A stretch of 64,000 bases of DNA from Paracoccus versutus. Its GTDB lineage: Bacteria > Pseudomonadota > Alphaproteobacteria > Rhodobacterales > Rhodobacteraceae. Numbering within the stretch: position 1 is the first letter of the stretch; every line of letters begins with the position of its first letter. A program made the position numbers and the translations under genes. Location: assembly GCF_000763885.1 (NCBI RefSeq), contig NZ_JRKO01000015.1, positions 1 through 64,000 of the forward strand, read 5' to 3'. The notes beneath the pieces were generated by a model. The model did no database searches. It was not told the origin of the DNA and worked only from the letters and a program-made list of their open reading frames with translations. Below are positions 26,877-35,695 of the stretch, one piece after another.

Positions 26877-27331
26877 CAGAAGATCCTCCCCAGCATGGTC
26901 GGCGGGAAATAGGTCTGCAGAAGCACCGTGAAGACGACATAGAACAGCAGGGTCAGGCCCGCCGCGTATAGCAGCGCAAGGCGCAGCGGCTCGCGCAGCG
27001 TCAGCAGGAAGCCCAGGAACAGCAGGAAGCTTGTCGCCGCATAGCCGACGACCGGCAAGAGCAGGATGAAGCCCAGGACCAGCGCCGCGCAGATCGCGAT
27101 GGCGACAAGGGTTGCAAGCGGCGTGGCCGGCGCCTGCCGGGGCGAGGGCTGCACCAGCGTGATGATCGAGAACAGGATCAGCAGCGCGCCGAGGATCTGC
27201 GGAAAGGCCCGCGGCCCCAGCGGGTCGCCGAAACTGCCCTGCGCAATGCCGAGGGAAGCCGAGAGATAGAGCCCGGCCACGGCGATGCAGATCAGGGCAA
27301 CCACCCTGTCGATGCCAAGAACATGTCTCAT
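26876..27331 (-). CDS. tctB: TTT transporter small membrane subunit (TctB)
   Basis: A 151-residue protein with four predicted helices (VVALICIAVAGLYLSAS, FPQILGALLILFSIITL, LVAIAICAALVLGFILLL, LALLYAAGLTLLFYVVF). The pattern and length fit TctB. The ATG on complement 27329-27331 overlaps the stop of the upstream flavoprotein gene as ATGA, so the transporter is coupled to the catabolic enzymes. Confidence 0.88.
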   Translation of the reverse strand: MRHVLGIDRVVALICIAVAGLYLSASLGIAQGSFGDPLGPRAFPQILGALLILFSIITLVQPSPRQAPATPLATLVAIAICAALVLGFILLLPVVGYAATSFLLFLGFLLTLREPLRLALLYAAGLTLLFYVVFTVLLQTYFPPTMLGRIF

Positions 27332-29031
27332 GGTCTTCTCCCTTCGTCCTGCGCCGCCAGGGGCTCGGCCAGGAAGGCGATATGCCGATCCCAGCCGCTG
27401 TCCTGGTCGGGGCAATCGATGCGATAATGGGCGCCGCGGGATTCCGTCCGCGTGCCGCTTGCCTGGAGGATCAGGCGCGAAAGCACATACATGGCGTCGA
27501 GCGAGAAGCCCTCGACCGGCCCCGCCCCGGCCAGCGCCGTCTCGACCAAGGGGGCGAGGGCGGCATGGCGGGCCAGCGCCCGCTCGACCGCGGTGCCCGT
27601 CCGCTCGATCCCCGCCCCTTCGACGAGGATCGCCCGGATCTCGGCCTTCAGTGCTGCGTGGTCCCTTGCGGCTGCAGCCCCGCCCGGCAGCCGGATGCCG
27701 ATCGTGTCGGACCGGGGCCGGCCGTTCGGGCGCCGCGGATCCTCGGCGATCAGGCAACGCACCATCCGCGGCGGAAAGTCGAAGCGCAAGGGCCGCGGGC
27801 CGGCCGTGCGGGCATGGTCCGCCGCGCTGCGGCCGGCGCGGATGCCAAAGACCGCGGCCTCGGTCAGCCCGTTGCTGTTCAGCCGCGTCGCGCCGTGAAG
27901 GCCGGCGGTGATCTCGCCCGCCGCGAAAAGCCCCGGCACGGCGGTGCGCCCGTCGATGTCGGCCACGACGCCGCCCATGGCGAAATGCACATCGGGCGCC
28001 ACCTCGACGCGCTCGCGATAGGGGTCGATGCCGACCTTCGCGATCGCCCGCAGGAAGCGGCCGGAAACCTGCGCCACCGCCTCGCGGTCGGTTTCGGAAA
28101 TATCCACCCAGACGGCGCCGTGTTCCGTGCCGCGCCCCTCGCTCACCTCGCGGAAAATCGCCCGCGAAAGCACGTCGCGGGTCGCCGCTTCCATCCGCTC
28201 GGGGTCGTAGCGGTGCATGAACCGCTCGCCCCTGGCATTCAGCAGCTTGACGCCGGGCTGGGCCATCAGCCCGCCGCCCGTGCTGGTGCCCCGCACCTGC
28301 GGCGGCCAGGCAAGCGAGGTGGGGGTGAACTGCACGAATTCCAGGTCGGTCAGCACCGCCCCGGCCTTCAGCGCCAGGTAATAGCCGCTGCCGTCCGCCA
28401 GGTCGTGGTTGCTGGTGACTGGAAAGATCCGTCCCATGCCGCCGCAGGCCAGCAGCACCGCCCCCGCCTCGATCGCAAGCCAGCCGTCGGGACCATGGCA
28501 GAGCAGCCCCGCCGCCTCCTCCTCGGCGTCCTTCAGCACTTCGATGGCGGTGGTATGGCCGACAAGCCTTATCCCCGCCTCGGCCGCGCGTTCGATAAGC
28601 GTCGTCATCAGCCCGACCGCCCCCCCGCCCTCGCAGCGGACCGAGCGCGCGCGGGAATGCCCGGGGGCGGGGTAAAGGGCAAGGTCGCCGTCCTTCTGGT
28701 GGAAGGCCACGCCGAGCGACTCGAGCTTGCGGATCGCGGGCCCGGCCTCGGCCACGAAGGTCCGGGCGATATCGTCAAAGGCAAGGCCGCGGGCCGTCCG
28801 GCGGATGTCCTGCAAATGCAGTTCGGGCGTATCCTCGGGGTCCACGCCCGTCACCGCCGCAAGGCCGCCGCTCGCAAGCCAGCTGTTGGCGGACTTGCCG
28901 ATCTCGCCCTGGGCGACCAGCGTCACGGTCGCGCCGGTTTCGCGTGCGGTAATGGCGGCAAGCAGCCCTGCAAGGCCCGAGCCCACCACCACGACGTCGG
29001 CGCTTGCACGCGCCGCTTCGGTTATCACCAC
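27328..29031 (-). CDS. FAD-dependent oxidoreductase, L-aspartate oxidase / fumarate reductase type
   Basis: A 567-residue flavoprotein. The N-terminal FAD motif (VVVVGSGLAGLLAAITA), SANSWLASGGLAAV, the HSRARSVRCEGGGAVG stretch, and the late FAAGEITAGLHGATRLNSNGLTEA block match the NadB/SdhA/FrdA superfamily, and the C-terminal helical domain is present. Its place between TTT transporter genes and PrpF/MmgE suggests oxidation of an imported organic or amino acid rather than NAD synthesis. Start: adjacent GTG codons (29031 or 29028) with GGGAGG upstream. It uses FAD in the cytoplasm; whether it passes electrons to oxygen or quinone is not visible. Confidence 0.8.
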   Translation of the reverse strand: MVITEAARASADVVVVGSGLAGLLAAITARETGATVTLVAQGEIGKSANSWLASGGLAAVTGVDPEDTPELHLQDIRRTARGLAFDDIARTFVAEAGPAIRKLESLGVAFHQKDGDLALYPAPGHSRARSVRCEGGGAVGLMTTLIERAAEAGIRLVGHTTAIEVLKDAEEEAAGLLCHGPDGWLAIEAGAVLLACGGMGRIFPVTSNHDLADGSGYYLALKAGAVLTDLEFVQFTPTSLAWPPQVRGTSTGGGLMAQPGVKLLNARGERFMHRYDPERMEAATRDVLSRAIFREVSEGRGTEHGAVWVDISETDREAVAQVSGRFLRAIAKVGIDPYRERVEVAPDVHFAMGGVVADIDGRTAVPGLFAAGEITAGLHGATRLNSNGLTEAAVFGIRAGRSAADHARTAGPRPLRFDFPPRMVRCLIAEDPRRPNGRPRSDTIGIRLPGGAAAARDHAALKAEIRAILVEGAGIERTGTAVERALARHAALAPLVETALAGAGPVEGFSLDAMYVLSRLILQASGTRTESRGAHYRIDCPDQDSGWDRHIAFLAEPLAAQDEGRRP

Positions 29032-29084
29032 GTTTTCCTCCCCGATCTTTGGCCGGCCTCCCCGCCGGCGCTTGGTTGTCGCGC

Positions 29085-30293
29085 CTAAACCTCCAGTCCT
29101 GCGCGCAGTTCCTCGATCCTTGCGCGCGGGGCGAACAGGTCGCCCGCCATCAGCAGCCGCGCCGTTCGCTCGACTGCGGCGCTTTCGATGCGCCAGCCGT
29201 TCGCGGTCCGCGCCACCTGGGCTGAGACGGTCAGCACGCCCGCCGGATGGCCAAGCCGGGTCCGGTCGTCCCCGGCGCGGCACAGTTCCTGGACGATGCT
29301 TCCCGGCAGGCGGCTGGCCACCGCCGAGCAGACCGCCCCGGTCACGGCAAGCGTGTTGTGCGGCTTCTGCATGGCCAGTTGCCGGACGCAGACATCTATG
29401 CTTTCGGCGCTCACCGGACCATCCTGCGCGGCATAATCCTGCGGCGGGCCGACCATGATGACGCGCGGAATGTTGGGCGAGCGAAGCGTCGCCTCTTCGG
29501 GCCGGTCCACGAGGCCAAGGACGGTCGCCGCCCAGCCCCTGATCGCCTCCAGCTCGGCCATCAGGGCGGGATTGGCGCTGATCTCTGCGGGGCTTTCGGC
29601 ACCCGTCGCCCCCAATGCCCTGGCCGGGACGAAGACGAAGGGCGTCGCCGCATCCACGAAGGACACCGGCACCTCGCGTTCGCCCAGCCGGACCATGTCG
29701 CGGACCGATCCGGTGGGCAGCAGCCTGCCGCTGACCGCGCCCGCGCAATCGCCGAAATCAAGCGCGATGGCCGAGCCGGTGCCGGGCACGCCCGGTATGC
29801 GCGCCTCTCCCTCGATGCAGGGGCGGCCCTTTTCGACGCGAAAGCGCGCGGTGACGACCTGGCCCGTGTTCGTGGTGTGGATCCGCACCGACATCTCGGG
29901 CTCCCGCGGGGCGATCATGCCGCGCAATACCGCGAAGGGGCCGACCGCGGCCAGCATGTTGCCGCAATTGCCGCCCGCGCTGACCATCGGCCGGTCGATG
30001 CCCACCTGCAGGAAGGTATAGTCGAGGTCCGCGTCGGGGCGGGCCGAGCGGCCGACGACCGCCGCCTTGCTGGTCAGCGGGTCGGCGCCGCCGATTCCGT
30101 CGATCTGCCGGCGGTCGGGTGAGCCGTAGCAGGCCAGCAGGAGCGCGTCGCGCTCCTGCCGGTCTGCAGGAAGGTCCTCTTGCAGGAAGAAGGCCCCCCG
30201 GCTCGATCCGCCCCGCATGAAAAGGGCGCGGACCGAGACCTGTTGCGGATCGCTTATCGCGCCCGCCGCTTCTTGTGCGGAAACCTGGGGCAT
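29085..30293 (-). CDS. PrpF-family isomerase/tautomerase
   Basis: A 402-residue protein of the PrpF/AcnD-accessory family (diaminopimelate-epimerase-like fold). Signatures: ALFMRGGSSRGAFF, IDGIGGADPLTSKAAVVG, SAGGNCGNMLAAVGPFA, and MQKPHNTLAVTGAVC. Known members isomerise 2-methylaconitate or tautomerise 4-oxalomesaconate, moving a double bond in unsaturated tri- or dicarboxylates. It sits between MmgE/PrpD and the flavoprotein, so it probably acts on the same intermediate. The ATG at complement 30291-30293 lies 7 bp after the MmgE stop. Confidence 0.87.
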   Translation of the reverse strand: MPQVSAQEAAGAISDPQQVSVRALFMRGGSSRGAFFLQEDLPADRQERDALLLACYGSPDRRQIDGIGGADPLTSKAAVVGRSARPDADLDYTFLQVGIDRPMVSAGGNCGNMLAAVGPFAVLRGMIAPREPEMSVRIHTTNTGQVVTARFRVEKGRPCIEGEARIPGVPGTGSAIALDFGDCAGAVSGRLLPTGSVRDMVRLGEREVPVSFVDAATPFVFVPARALGATGAESPAEISANPALMAELEAIRGWAATVLGLVDRPEEATLRSPNIPRVIMVGPPQDYAAQDGPVSAESIDVCVRQLAMQKPHNTLAVTGAVCSAVASRLPGSIVQELCRAGDDRTRLGHPAGVLTVSAQVARTANGWRIESAAVERTARLLMAGDLFAPRARIEELRAGLEV

Positions 30294-30300
30294 GGCCGCC

Positions 30301-31707
30301 TCAGGCTGCCCGGAGCGCGGGCTTGCGGTCGGGTGCGACCGTAAGCGCGGGTATGACGCCCGCATCGCTTTCGGTCTCCAGCGCCATCAGGCGGCGGCTG
30401 ATGTCCGCGATCCTGTCCTCGTCCAGCACCAGCCCGGCGGTGGTCAGGAACTTGCGCTCCAGCTCTTCCGCGGTCAGCGGGTTGGTGGGCTCGCCGCGCG
30501 GCTCGTCGCTGCGGTGGACAAGGCTGCGCCCGTCCTTCAGCCCCAGCGTCACCACCGCCTGCCGGCCGCCCACGCCGAAATCGGGCTCGGCCTCCAGCAC
30601 CACCCTGGCCGCGAGGTCGTGGATCGATTGGTCGGCATAGCCGTCCCAATAGTCGCGCAGCCCGTTTCCGCCCCGCGCCAGCGCCAGCGCCACGCCGAAC
30701 TGGGTGCTGCCCATCGCCGCGTTCAGGCTGGGGCAGGGGAACTTCGACGCCTGCCGGATGGCAAGGCCGCTCATCTTCACCGTGATCGTGTCGATCTCGT
30801 CCAGCGTGATCCCCTCGTCATGGAAAAGCTGCGCGAGGTCGATCGGGCCATGCGCATAGCGGCAGGCGGCATGGGGCTTGAAGCCCACCTCCATGATCGC
30901 GAACTCGGTGCCGAACCCGTCGAGCAGGTCCGAGGCGCGGACGCTGTCGGTGAAGGCGTTGAGGAAGCCCTCCTTCGATTCCAGCGCCTTTTTCGGCCCC
31001 GTGAAGCCGCGACGCGCCATGACCCCGGCCAGCACGCCATTGAAGGCGCCCTTGCCGGGACCAAAGGGCTTGGCCATGCAGGGATCGTCCAGATAGGACT
31101 GGATGCCGCTCGACTGCATCGCGGCCAGGCCGATGGCATTGGCGATGCCTTCCTCGTCGCAGCCCAGGAGGCGGGCGGTGATGACGGCCGCGCCCATCAG
31201 CGAAACGGTCGAGGTGGTGTGATAGCCGCGATGGCGGTGGCCGGGGTTGATCGCCTTGGCGACCCGGATCGCGATCTCGTAGCCCGCGACGACCGCGGCG
31301 ACCAGATCCTCGCCCTTCGCGTGGCTGACCTCGGCCGCGGCGAAGGCCGCGGGGATAAGCACCGATCCGGCCTTGATCAGGCCCGAGCCATGCGCGTCGT
31401 CGAGTTCCACCCCGTGCCCCATCGCGCCGTTGCAAAAGGCGGCCAGCGGCGCCGGCACCTTGTCGCCATAGCCGACGATCGTGCTTTCGGGCTTGCCGCC
31501 CCATTCCTGCACGAGCTGCGTGATGGCGATCGCCGCCTCGCTGATGGCCGAGGCGGCGATCTGGTTGCCGACGCCATCGCGGATGATGAGCTTGGCCTTC
31601 TGCTGCACCGGGGCCGGCAGGTCTTGATAGCGCAGGTTCGCGGCCAGCTTCGCAAAGCGGCGCGTCAGGCCCTGGAGATCGGCTGTATCGCGGATGTGTT
31701 CGTTCAT
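30301..31707 (-). CDS. MmgE/PrpD-family protein (first of three)
   Basis: A 468-residue member of the MmgE/PrpD family (2-methylcitrate dehydratase type). Typical blocks: LIIRDGVGNQIAASA, GHGVELDDAHG, INPGHRHRGYHTTST, SSGIQSYL, and GFKPHAACRYAHGPIDLA. Relatives dehydrate methylcitrate or citrate, or epimerise iminodisuccinate, so the substrate here could be a tricarboxylate or an amino-dicarboxylate. It is the first gene of operon I, with AAGGAAG before the ATG and a dyad plus -35 element upstream. It pairs with PrpF, a combination known from methylcitrate-type pathways. Confidence 0.88.
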   Translation of the reverse strand: MNEHIRDTADLQGLTRRFAKLAANLRYQDLPAPVQQKAKLIIRDGVGNQIAASAISEAAIAITQLVQEWGGKPESTIVGYGDKVPAPLAAFCNGAMGHGVELDDAHGSGLIKAGSVLIPAAFAAAEVSHAKGEDLVAAVVAGYEIAIRVAKAINPGHRHRGYHTTSTVSLMGAAVITARLLGCDEEGIANAIGLAAMQSSGIQSYLDDPCMAKPFGPGKGAFNGVLAGVMARRGFTGPKKALESKEGFLNAFTDSVRASDLLDGFGTEFAIMEVGFKPHAACRYAHGPIDLAQLFHDEGITLDEIDTITVKMSGLAIRQASKFPCPSLNAAMGSTQFGVALALARGGNGLRDYWDGYADQSIHDLAARVVLEAEPDFGVGGRQAVVTLGLKDGRSLVHRSDEPRGEPTNPLTAEELERKFLTTAGLVLDEDRIADISRRLMALETESDAGVIPALTVAPDRKPALRAA

Positions 31708-31773
31708 CGGCTCTTCCTTCGATTGAGTGTCTGGCAGGTGAGGGATGTGGTAGTTTCTAGCGCTGCGGCTATT

Positions 31774-31814
31774 GGTGGTATGTATAGCTACTACCATTTG
31801 CACCGACCTGTCAA
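31774..31814 (-). promoter_or_regulatory. Operon I promoter region with dyad (site A)
   Basis: On the minus strand a consensus -35 TTGACA (complement 31809-31814) is followed 11 bp later by a dyad, GGTAGTA-N8-TACCACC (complement 31775-31796), lying where the -10 should be. The arms match at 6 of 7 positions. The core TAGTAGCT is shared with site C at 39150-39172. It is ~70-110 bp from the MmgE start codon and looks like a repressor site for operon I. Confidence 0.5.
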
Positions 31815-31921
31815 CGACGAGCAGCCGTTTTGCCGATCATGGGTCAAGGATTTGAAAAAACTTGGTTTCCAAGCGGCCAGTTCCAGCCCGTATCCGGGTT
31901 GCCGAACATTCTTGCGCTTTT

Positions 31922-31942
31922 AGGTGGTAGTAACTACAACCA
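31922..31942 (+). promoter_or_regulatory. Dyad upstream of the chrA pair (site B)
   Basis: GGTGGTA-GTAAC-TACAACC (arms 6 of 7) with an internal perfect GTAGTAACTAC palindrome (31927-31937). It lies ~120 bp before the first chrA ATG and resembles site A (same GGTGGTA arm). Site A and site B share the 350-bp divergent region (31708-32059), which otherwise holds no gene. Confidence 0.45.
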
Positions 31943-32059
31943 TTAAAGGGAATCAGGAGGCCCCATGTGCGACCGTTCCATCCTCGGGCCCTTGCCGGGG
32001 GCTGGTCCCGGCGGACCATGGCGCGGTCGCGGGGGCACGGGCTTGGGGAATATCGCAAG

Positions 32060-32629
32060 ATGCAACATCAGATGCCGGGCGAGGCCGCGACTTCGGCGGA
32101 GGGGGTGACGCCGCTCAAGCTGTTCCTCGGCTTCGCCTCCATCGGCTTCGTGGGCTTCGGGGGCGTGATGCCCTGGGTGCGATGGCTGGTGGTGGACCGC
32201 AAGAGCTGGTGCAGCGCCGAGGAGTTCGACAATCTCTTCGCCTTGGCGAGCTTCCTGCCGGGCGGCAACGTGCTGGGCGTGTCGGTGATGGTGGGCGGAC
32301 GGCTGGCCGGGCGGCGAGGCTCGCTTGCGGCGGTGCTGGGGCTCGTGGCGCCGCCGGCCGTGCTTGTCTGCCTCATGGCCGAACTTTATCGCCGGCACCA
32401 GCATCTTGAGGCGGTGCAGGGCATGATCGGCGCGCTGGCCTCGGCGGCGGCGGGGCTGATCGTGGCCATGGGGCTGCGCATGGTCTGGCCGATGCGGCGC
32501 AGCCCGCGGGCCCTGGCCATCGTCCTGGTGGTCGTGGTCGCGGCCGGGCTCCTGCGGCTGCCGCTGGTCTGGATCCTCCTGACGATCCTGCCGGCCAGCC
32601 TGCTTGCCGCCCGCCTGGTCGCAAGGTGA
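32060..32629 (+). CDS. chrA: ChrA-type (short) transporter, first half
   Basis: A 189-residue membrane protein of the short-chain CHR family. LFLGFASIGFVGFGGVMPWVRWLVV and FALASFLPGGNVLGVSVMVG are the family's N-terminal blocks, with about five or six helices. Short CHR proteins work as pairs of opposite topology; the partner follows after 6 bp. Members export chromate and perhaps other oxyanions, but in a catabolic cluster another anion, such as sulfite or sulfate, is plausible. Start uncertain: an AGGAGG at 31955-31960 fits a GTG at 31967, which would add 31 unlike residues. Confidence 0.8.
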   Translation: MQHQMPGEAATSAEGVTPLKLFLGFASIGFVGFGGVMPWVRWLVVDRKSWCSAEEFDNLFALASFLPGGNVLGVSVMVGGRLAGRRGSLAAVLGLVAPPAVLVCLMAELYRRHQHLEAVQGMIGALASAAAGLIVAMGLRMVWPMRRSPRALAIVLVVVVAAGLLRLPLVWILLTILPASLLAARLVAR

Positions 32630-32635
32630 CGGCCG

Positions 32636-33163
32636 ATGGAGAATCCCGTAGCCCTGCTGACGCTGAAGATCCTTTTCCTTTCCTGCATCGCGGTCGGCGG
32701 CTTCATCGCGACGGTGCCGGAACTGAACCGCTTTGCCGTGCAGGTGCAGGGCTGGATGAGCGACGGGACATTCGCCACGCTCTTTGCCCTGTCCCAAGCC
32801 TCGCCCGGCCCCAACCTGATCATCGCGACCCTTGTCGGATGGGAGGTCGCGGGCTTTGCGGGCGCCGTGCTGGCCACGGCCGCGACCTGCCTGCCGACGC
32901 TGGTGATCGCCTATCAGGCGATGCGTTTGCGCGCCCATCACGGCCGCGCCCGCTGGTTCTTGCTGGTGGAGCGGGCGATCCTTCCGATCGCCGTCGGGCT
33001 GATCCTTGCCACCGCGATCCTGCTGACCGCCTCGGCTTCGGGTGCCGCGCCGCCGAAGCTGGCGTTGACCGCGCTGACGGCGGTCTTCCTGCTGGCCACC
33101 CGCCGCAGCCCGCTGGTCCCCCTGGCGATAGCCGCGGTGCTGGGCGGCGCGGGGTGGGTCTGA
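32636..33163 (+). CDS. chrA: ChrA-type (short) transporter, second half
   Basis: A 175-residue membrane protein, the second half of the CHR pair. ILFLSCIAVGGFIATVPELNR and TLFALSQASPGPNLIIATLVG are the family signatures, followed by four more hydrophobic helices. Together with the preceding gene it would form a functional heterodimeric transporter in the inner membrane. The 3' end converges on the ABC ATPase gene at 33212, and the 48-bp gap is very GC-rich and could form a stem. Confidence 0.82.
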   Translation: MENPVALLTLKILFLSCIAVGGFIATVPELNRFAVQVQGWMSDGTFATLFALSQASPGPNLIIATLVGWEVAGFAGAVLATAATCLPTLVIAYQAMRLRAHHGRARWFLLVERAILPIAVGLILATAILLTASASGAAPPKLALTALTAVFLLATRRSPLVPLAIAAVLGGAGWV

Positions 33164-33211
33164 CGGGGCCCGGCACCGCGCCGCCGCGCCGGCGGGGCAG
33201 GGGGCGCGGCC

Positions 33212-34039
33212 CTACTGGCCGCGTTCGCCCTTCATGGCGCGGTCGACCTCGGCCGAAAGGATCTCGGTGACCTCCTGCCGGTAGCGCCCGAGCCGCTGGT
33301 CCAGCGGGTCGCGCGGATGGGGCAGGTCGATCCTGACATCGGCCACGATCCGCGAGGGCCGCGCGCCAAGGATCAGCACCCGGTCGGCCATCAGCGTCGC
33401 CTCCTGCACCGAATGGGTCACCATCAGGATGGTCTTGCTGGCCGCGATCCACAGATCCTGCAGATCCTTCATGACATAGTTCTTCGTCTGCACGTCCAGC
33501 GCCCCGAAAGGCTCGTCGAGCAGCAGGATGTCGGGCTCGCAGGTCAGCGCGCGCGCGATCGCCACCCGTTGCTTCATGCCACCCGAAAGCGTGGCGGGAT
33601 AGGCGTTCTCGAACCCGCCGAGGCCGGTGAGGCGGATCCATTTCCGCGCCCGCTCCTCGGCCTCGGCCCGCGGCAGGCCGGCGATCTCGGGGCCCAGCGT
33701 GATGTTGCGCAGGACCGTGCGCCAGGGGAACAGCACGAATTCCTGGAACACGATGCCCCGGTCGGGCCCCGGCTTCACGATGGGCTTGCCGTCCACCTTC
33801 AGCACGCCCGAGGTGGTCTTCAGAAAGCCCGCGATCGCATAGAGCAGCGTGGACTTGCCGCAGCCCGAGGGGCCGATGATCGACACGAATTCGCGCTCGC
33901 GGATCACCGTGGTGAAATCCTCGACGGCGACGATGCTGCCAAAGCGGATGCCGGCGCCCTCGGCGGTGATTTTCGGCTTTGGGGCCAAGGTCGCGGTTTC
34001 GCCCACCGGATCGGACAGGATTTTCTCAACGTTCGACAT
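33212..34039 (-). CDS. ABC transporter ATP-binding protein (SsuB/TauB-like)
   Basis: A 275-residue ATPase. Walker A GPSGCGKST, Q-loop VFQEFVLFPW, signature LSGGMKQRVAIARAL, Walker B ILLLDEPFGALD and the switch His in MVTHSVQEA are all intact. The closest style is the sulfonate/taurine/nitrate importer ATPases. It overlaps the upstream permease stop by 14 bp and has TGGGG before the ATG at complement 34037-34039. It powers the two-permease importer encoded just upstream. Confidence 0.92.
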   Translation of the reverse strand: MSNVEKILSDPVGETATLAPKPKITAEGAGIRFGSIVAVEDFTTVIREREFVSIIGPSGCGKSTLLYAIAGFLKTTSGVLKVDGKPIVKPGPDRGIVFQEFVLFPWRTVLRNITLGPEIAGLPRAEAEERARKWIRLTGLGGFENAYPATLSGGMKQRVAIARALTCEPDILLLDEPFGALDVQTKNYVMKDLQDLWIAASKTILMVTHSVQEATLMADRVLILGARPSRIVADVRIDLPHPRDPLDQRLGRYRQEVTEILSAEVDRAMKGERGQ

Positions 34040-34853
34040 TGACGCCCCATTTTTCAATCGTTCGCTTTTCCAGGGCGCCGATGACGCCCCGCTCGATCAA
34101 AAGCCCCATGACCGAGATCGTCAGGATCCCGCCGTAGATGCTTTTCATGTCCATGTATTCCTGCGCGTCGTAGATCATGAAGCCGAGCCCGTGAGAGCTG
34201 GCAGCCAGCATCTCGGCCGCGATCAGGGCGCGCCAGGCATAGCCCACACCCAGCTTCAGCCCGGTGATGAGATAGGGCAGGATGCCGGGCAGGACGACAT
34301 AGCGCAAAGTCTGGAGGCGCGAGGCGCCCATGGAGGCCGCGACCCAGTAGACCTTGCGCGTCATCATCTCGATGCCGGTCACGACGTTGTAGATGATCTC
34401 GAAGCTGGCCGCGATGAAGACCACCGTGATCGTGGTGCGGTTGTCGATGCCGAAGACCAGCAGCAGCACGGGCGTCCAGGCCAGGGTCGGGATCGGCATC
34501 AGCGCGCTGATGATCGGCTTGAAGACCGCCCGGCCCCAGCCGGTCAGGCCGATGGCAAGGCCGATGATCGTGCCCAGCACGAGCGCAAGTCCCACCCCGG
34601 CGAGCAGCCGGTAGAGGCTCAGCGCGATGTCGAGCAGGATGCCATAGGGCGGATCGCCGTTCGGCCCCGCCGAGATCCAGAGCGCCGCGAAGATCGCGCT
34701 GGGCGGCGGGAAAAGGAAGGCGCTGATCGCGCCGGTGCGGGCCGCAATCTCCCACAGGCCGAAGAGAACCCCCAGCGACACCACCGGCCGGATCAGCTTC
34801 ATGGGGGGCAGCGGCAGGCGCCGGCGCGGAATCTCGGCGGTGTCCAGGGTCAT
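34026..34853 (-). CDS. ABC transporter permease (SsuC/TauC-like)
   Basis: A 275-residue permease with about six helices. The BPD_transp_1 coupling loop is visible (EMMTRKVYWVAASMGASRLQTL, with the EAA-type glycine) and so is the conserved GLKLGVGYAWRALIAAEML. It pairs with the permease at 34850, whose stop overlaps this ATG. The two are paralogues, so the importer has a heterodimeric channel instead of the SsuC homodimer. Confidence 0.9.
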   Translation of the reverse strand: MTLDTAEIPRRRLPLPPMKLIRPVVSLGVLFGLWEIAARTGAISAFLFPPPSAIFAALWISAGPNGDPPYGILLDIALSLYRLLAGVGLALVLGTIIGLAIGLTGWGRAVFKPIISALMPIPTLAWTPVLLLVFGIDNRTTITVVFIAASFEIIYNVVTGIEMMTRKVYWVAASMGASRLQTLRYVVLPGILPYLITGLKLGVGYAWRALIAAEMLAASSHGLGFMIYDAQEYMDMKSIYGGILTISVMGLLIERGVIGALEKRTIEKWGVNVER

Positions 34854-35671
34854 TGGCGGCCTCCGGTCTGGGCGTCGCGGGCATACCAGCGATGGATGGT
34901 GACGTGTTCCAGCGTGCCGAACAGGACATGCTCGATCAACATGCCGATCGCGGCCAGGCAGACAACGCCCACGAACATGGTGCTGACGTCCATGTAGGAG
35001 CGGGCGGCAAAGATCATGTAGCCCAGCCCGCTGGTCAGCGCGGCAAGCATCTCGGCCGCGACCAGCGTCCGCCAGGAATGGGCCATGCCCAGCTTGAAGC
35101 CGGTGATGAGCGCGGGCAGGGACGAGGGGATCAGCACGCGGCGCAGGACGTCAAGACCGCTGCCGCCCATCGAGCGGACGACCCAGACGGGCTGCCTTCC
35201 GCAGGCGCGCACGCCCTGCATGGTGCTGTAGAGCACCGGAAACACCGCGCCGAGGAAGCAGACGATCACGATGGTCAGATCGCCCGGCCCGAACAGCACC
35301 AGCAGGATCGGCGTCCAGGCGACGGCCGGCAGCGGCAGCATCAGGCTCAGGATCGGGCTGACCCAGAGCTGGGCCTCCTCGCTCAGCCCGAGCAGGAAGC
35401 CCAGCGGCACGCCCACCGCCACCGCCAGGGCGAAGGCGACGAGCGCGCGCCTGAGGCTTGCCAGGATATGACCGAAGAGGACCGCGCGCTCTCCCGTCAG
35501 GCCGAGCAGTTCGACCGCGCGGGCGAGGATGGTGCTGGGCGCAGGCAGGATGCCCGCCTGGGCAAGGCCGGTGCGCACCGCCAGTTCCCAGACCAGCAGC
35601 AGGCCCAGGATTGGCAGCAGGAACCGTATCACGCGCAGGGCGCGATCCAGGATTTGGAAGCCGATGGGCAT
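34850..35671 (-). CDS. ABC transporter permease (SsuC/TauC-like)
   Basis: A 273-residue permease, paralogous to the next gene (shared MLPLPAVAWTPILLVLFG and LGMAHSWRTLVAAEMLA patterns). About six helices, with the coupling loop at VVRSMGGSGLDVLRRV. Its stop shares four bases with the ATG of the next permease (ATGA), so the subunits are made in equal amounts. It lies 24 bp after the binding-protein gene. Confidence 0.9.
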   Translation of the reverse strand: MPIGFQILDRALRVIRFLLPILGLLLVWELAVRTGLAQAGILPAPSTILARAVELLGLTGERAVLFGHILASLRRALVAFALAVAVGVPLGFLLGLSEEAQLWVSPILSLMLPLPAVAWTPILLVLFGPGDLTIVIVCFLGAVFPVLYSTMQGVRACGRQPVWVVRSMGGSGLDVLRRVLIPSSLPALITGFKLGMAHSWRTLVAAEMLAALTSGLGYMIFAARSYMDVSTMFVGVVCLAAIGMLIEHVLFGTLEHVTIHRWYARDAQTGGRQ

Positions 35672-35695
35672 GGGTCTGTCCTCTCCGGGGACGGG

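Noticed and set aside
24021..26912. Long plus-strand frame opposite tctC and tctA
   Set aside because: Rich in Arg, His, Gly and Asp without a domain, and crosses the tctC/tctA boundary; both minus genes are unmistakable.
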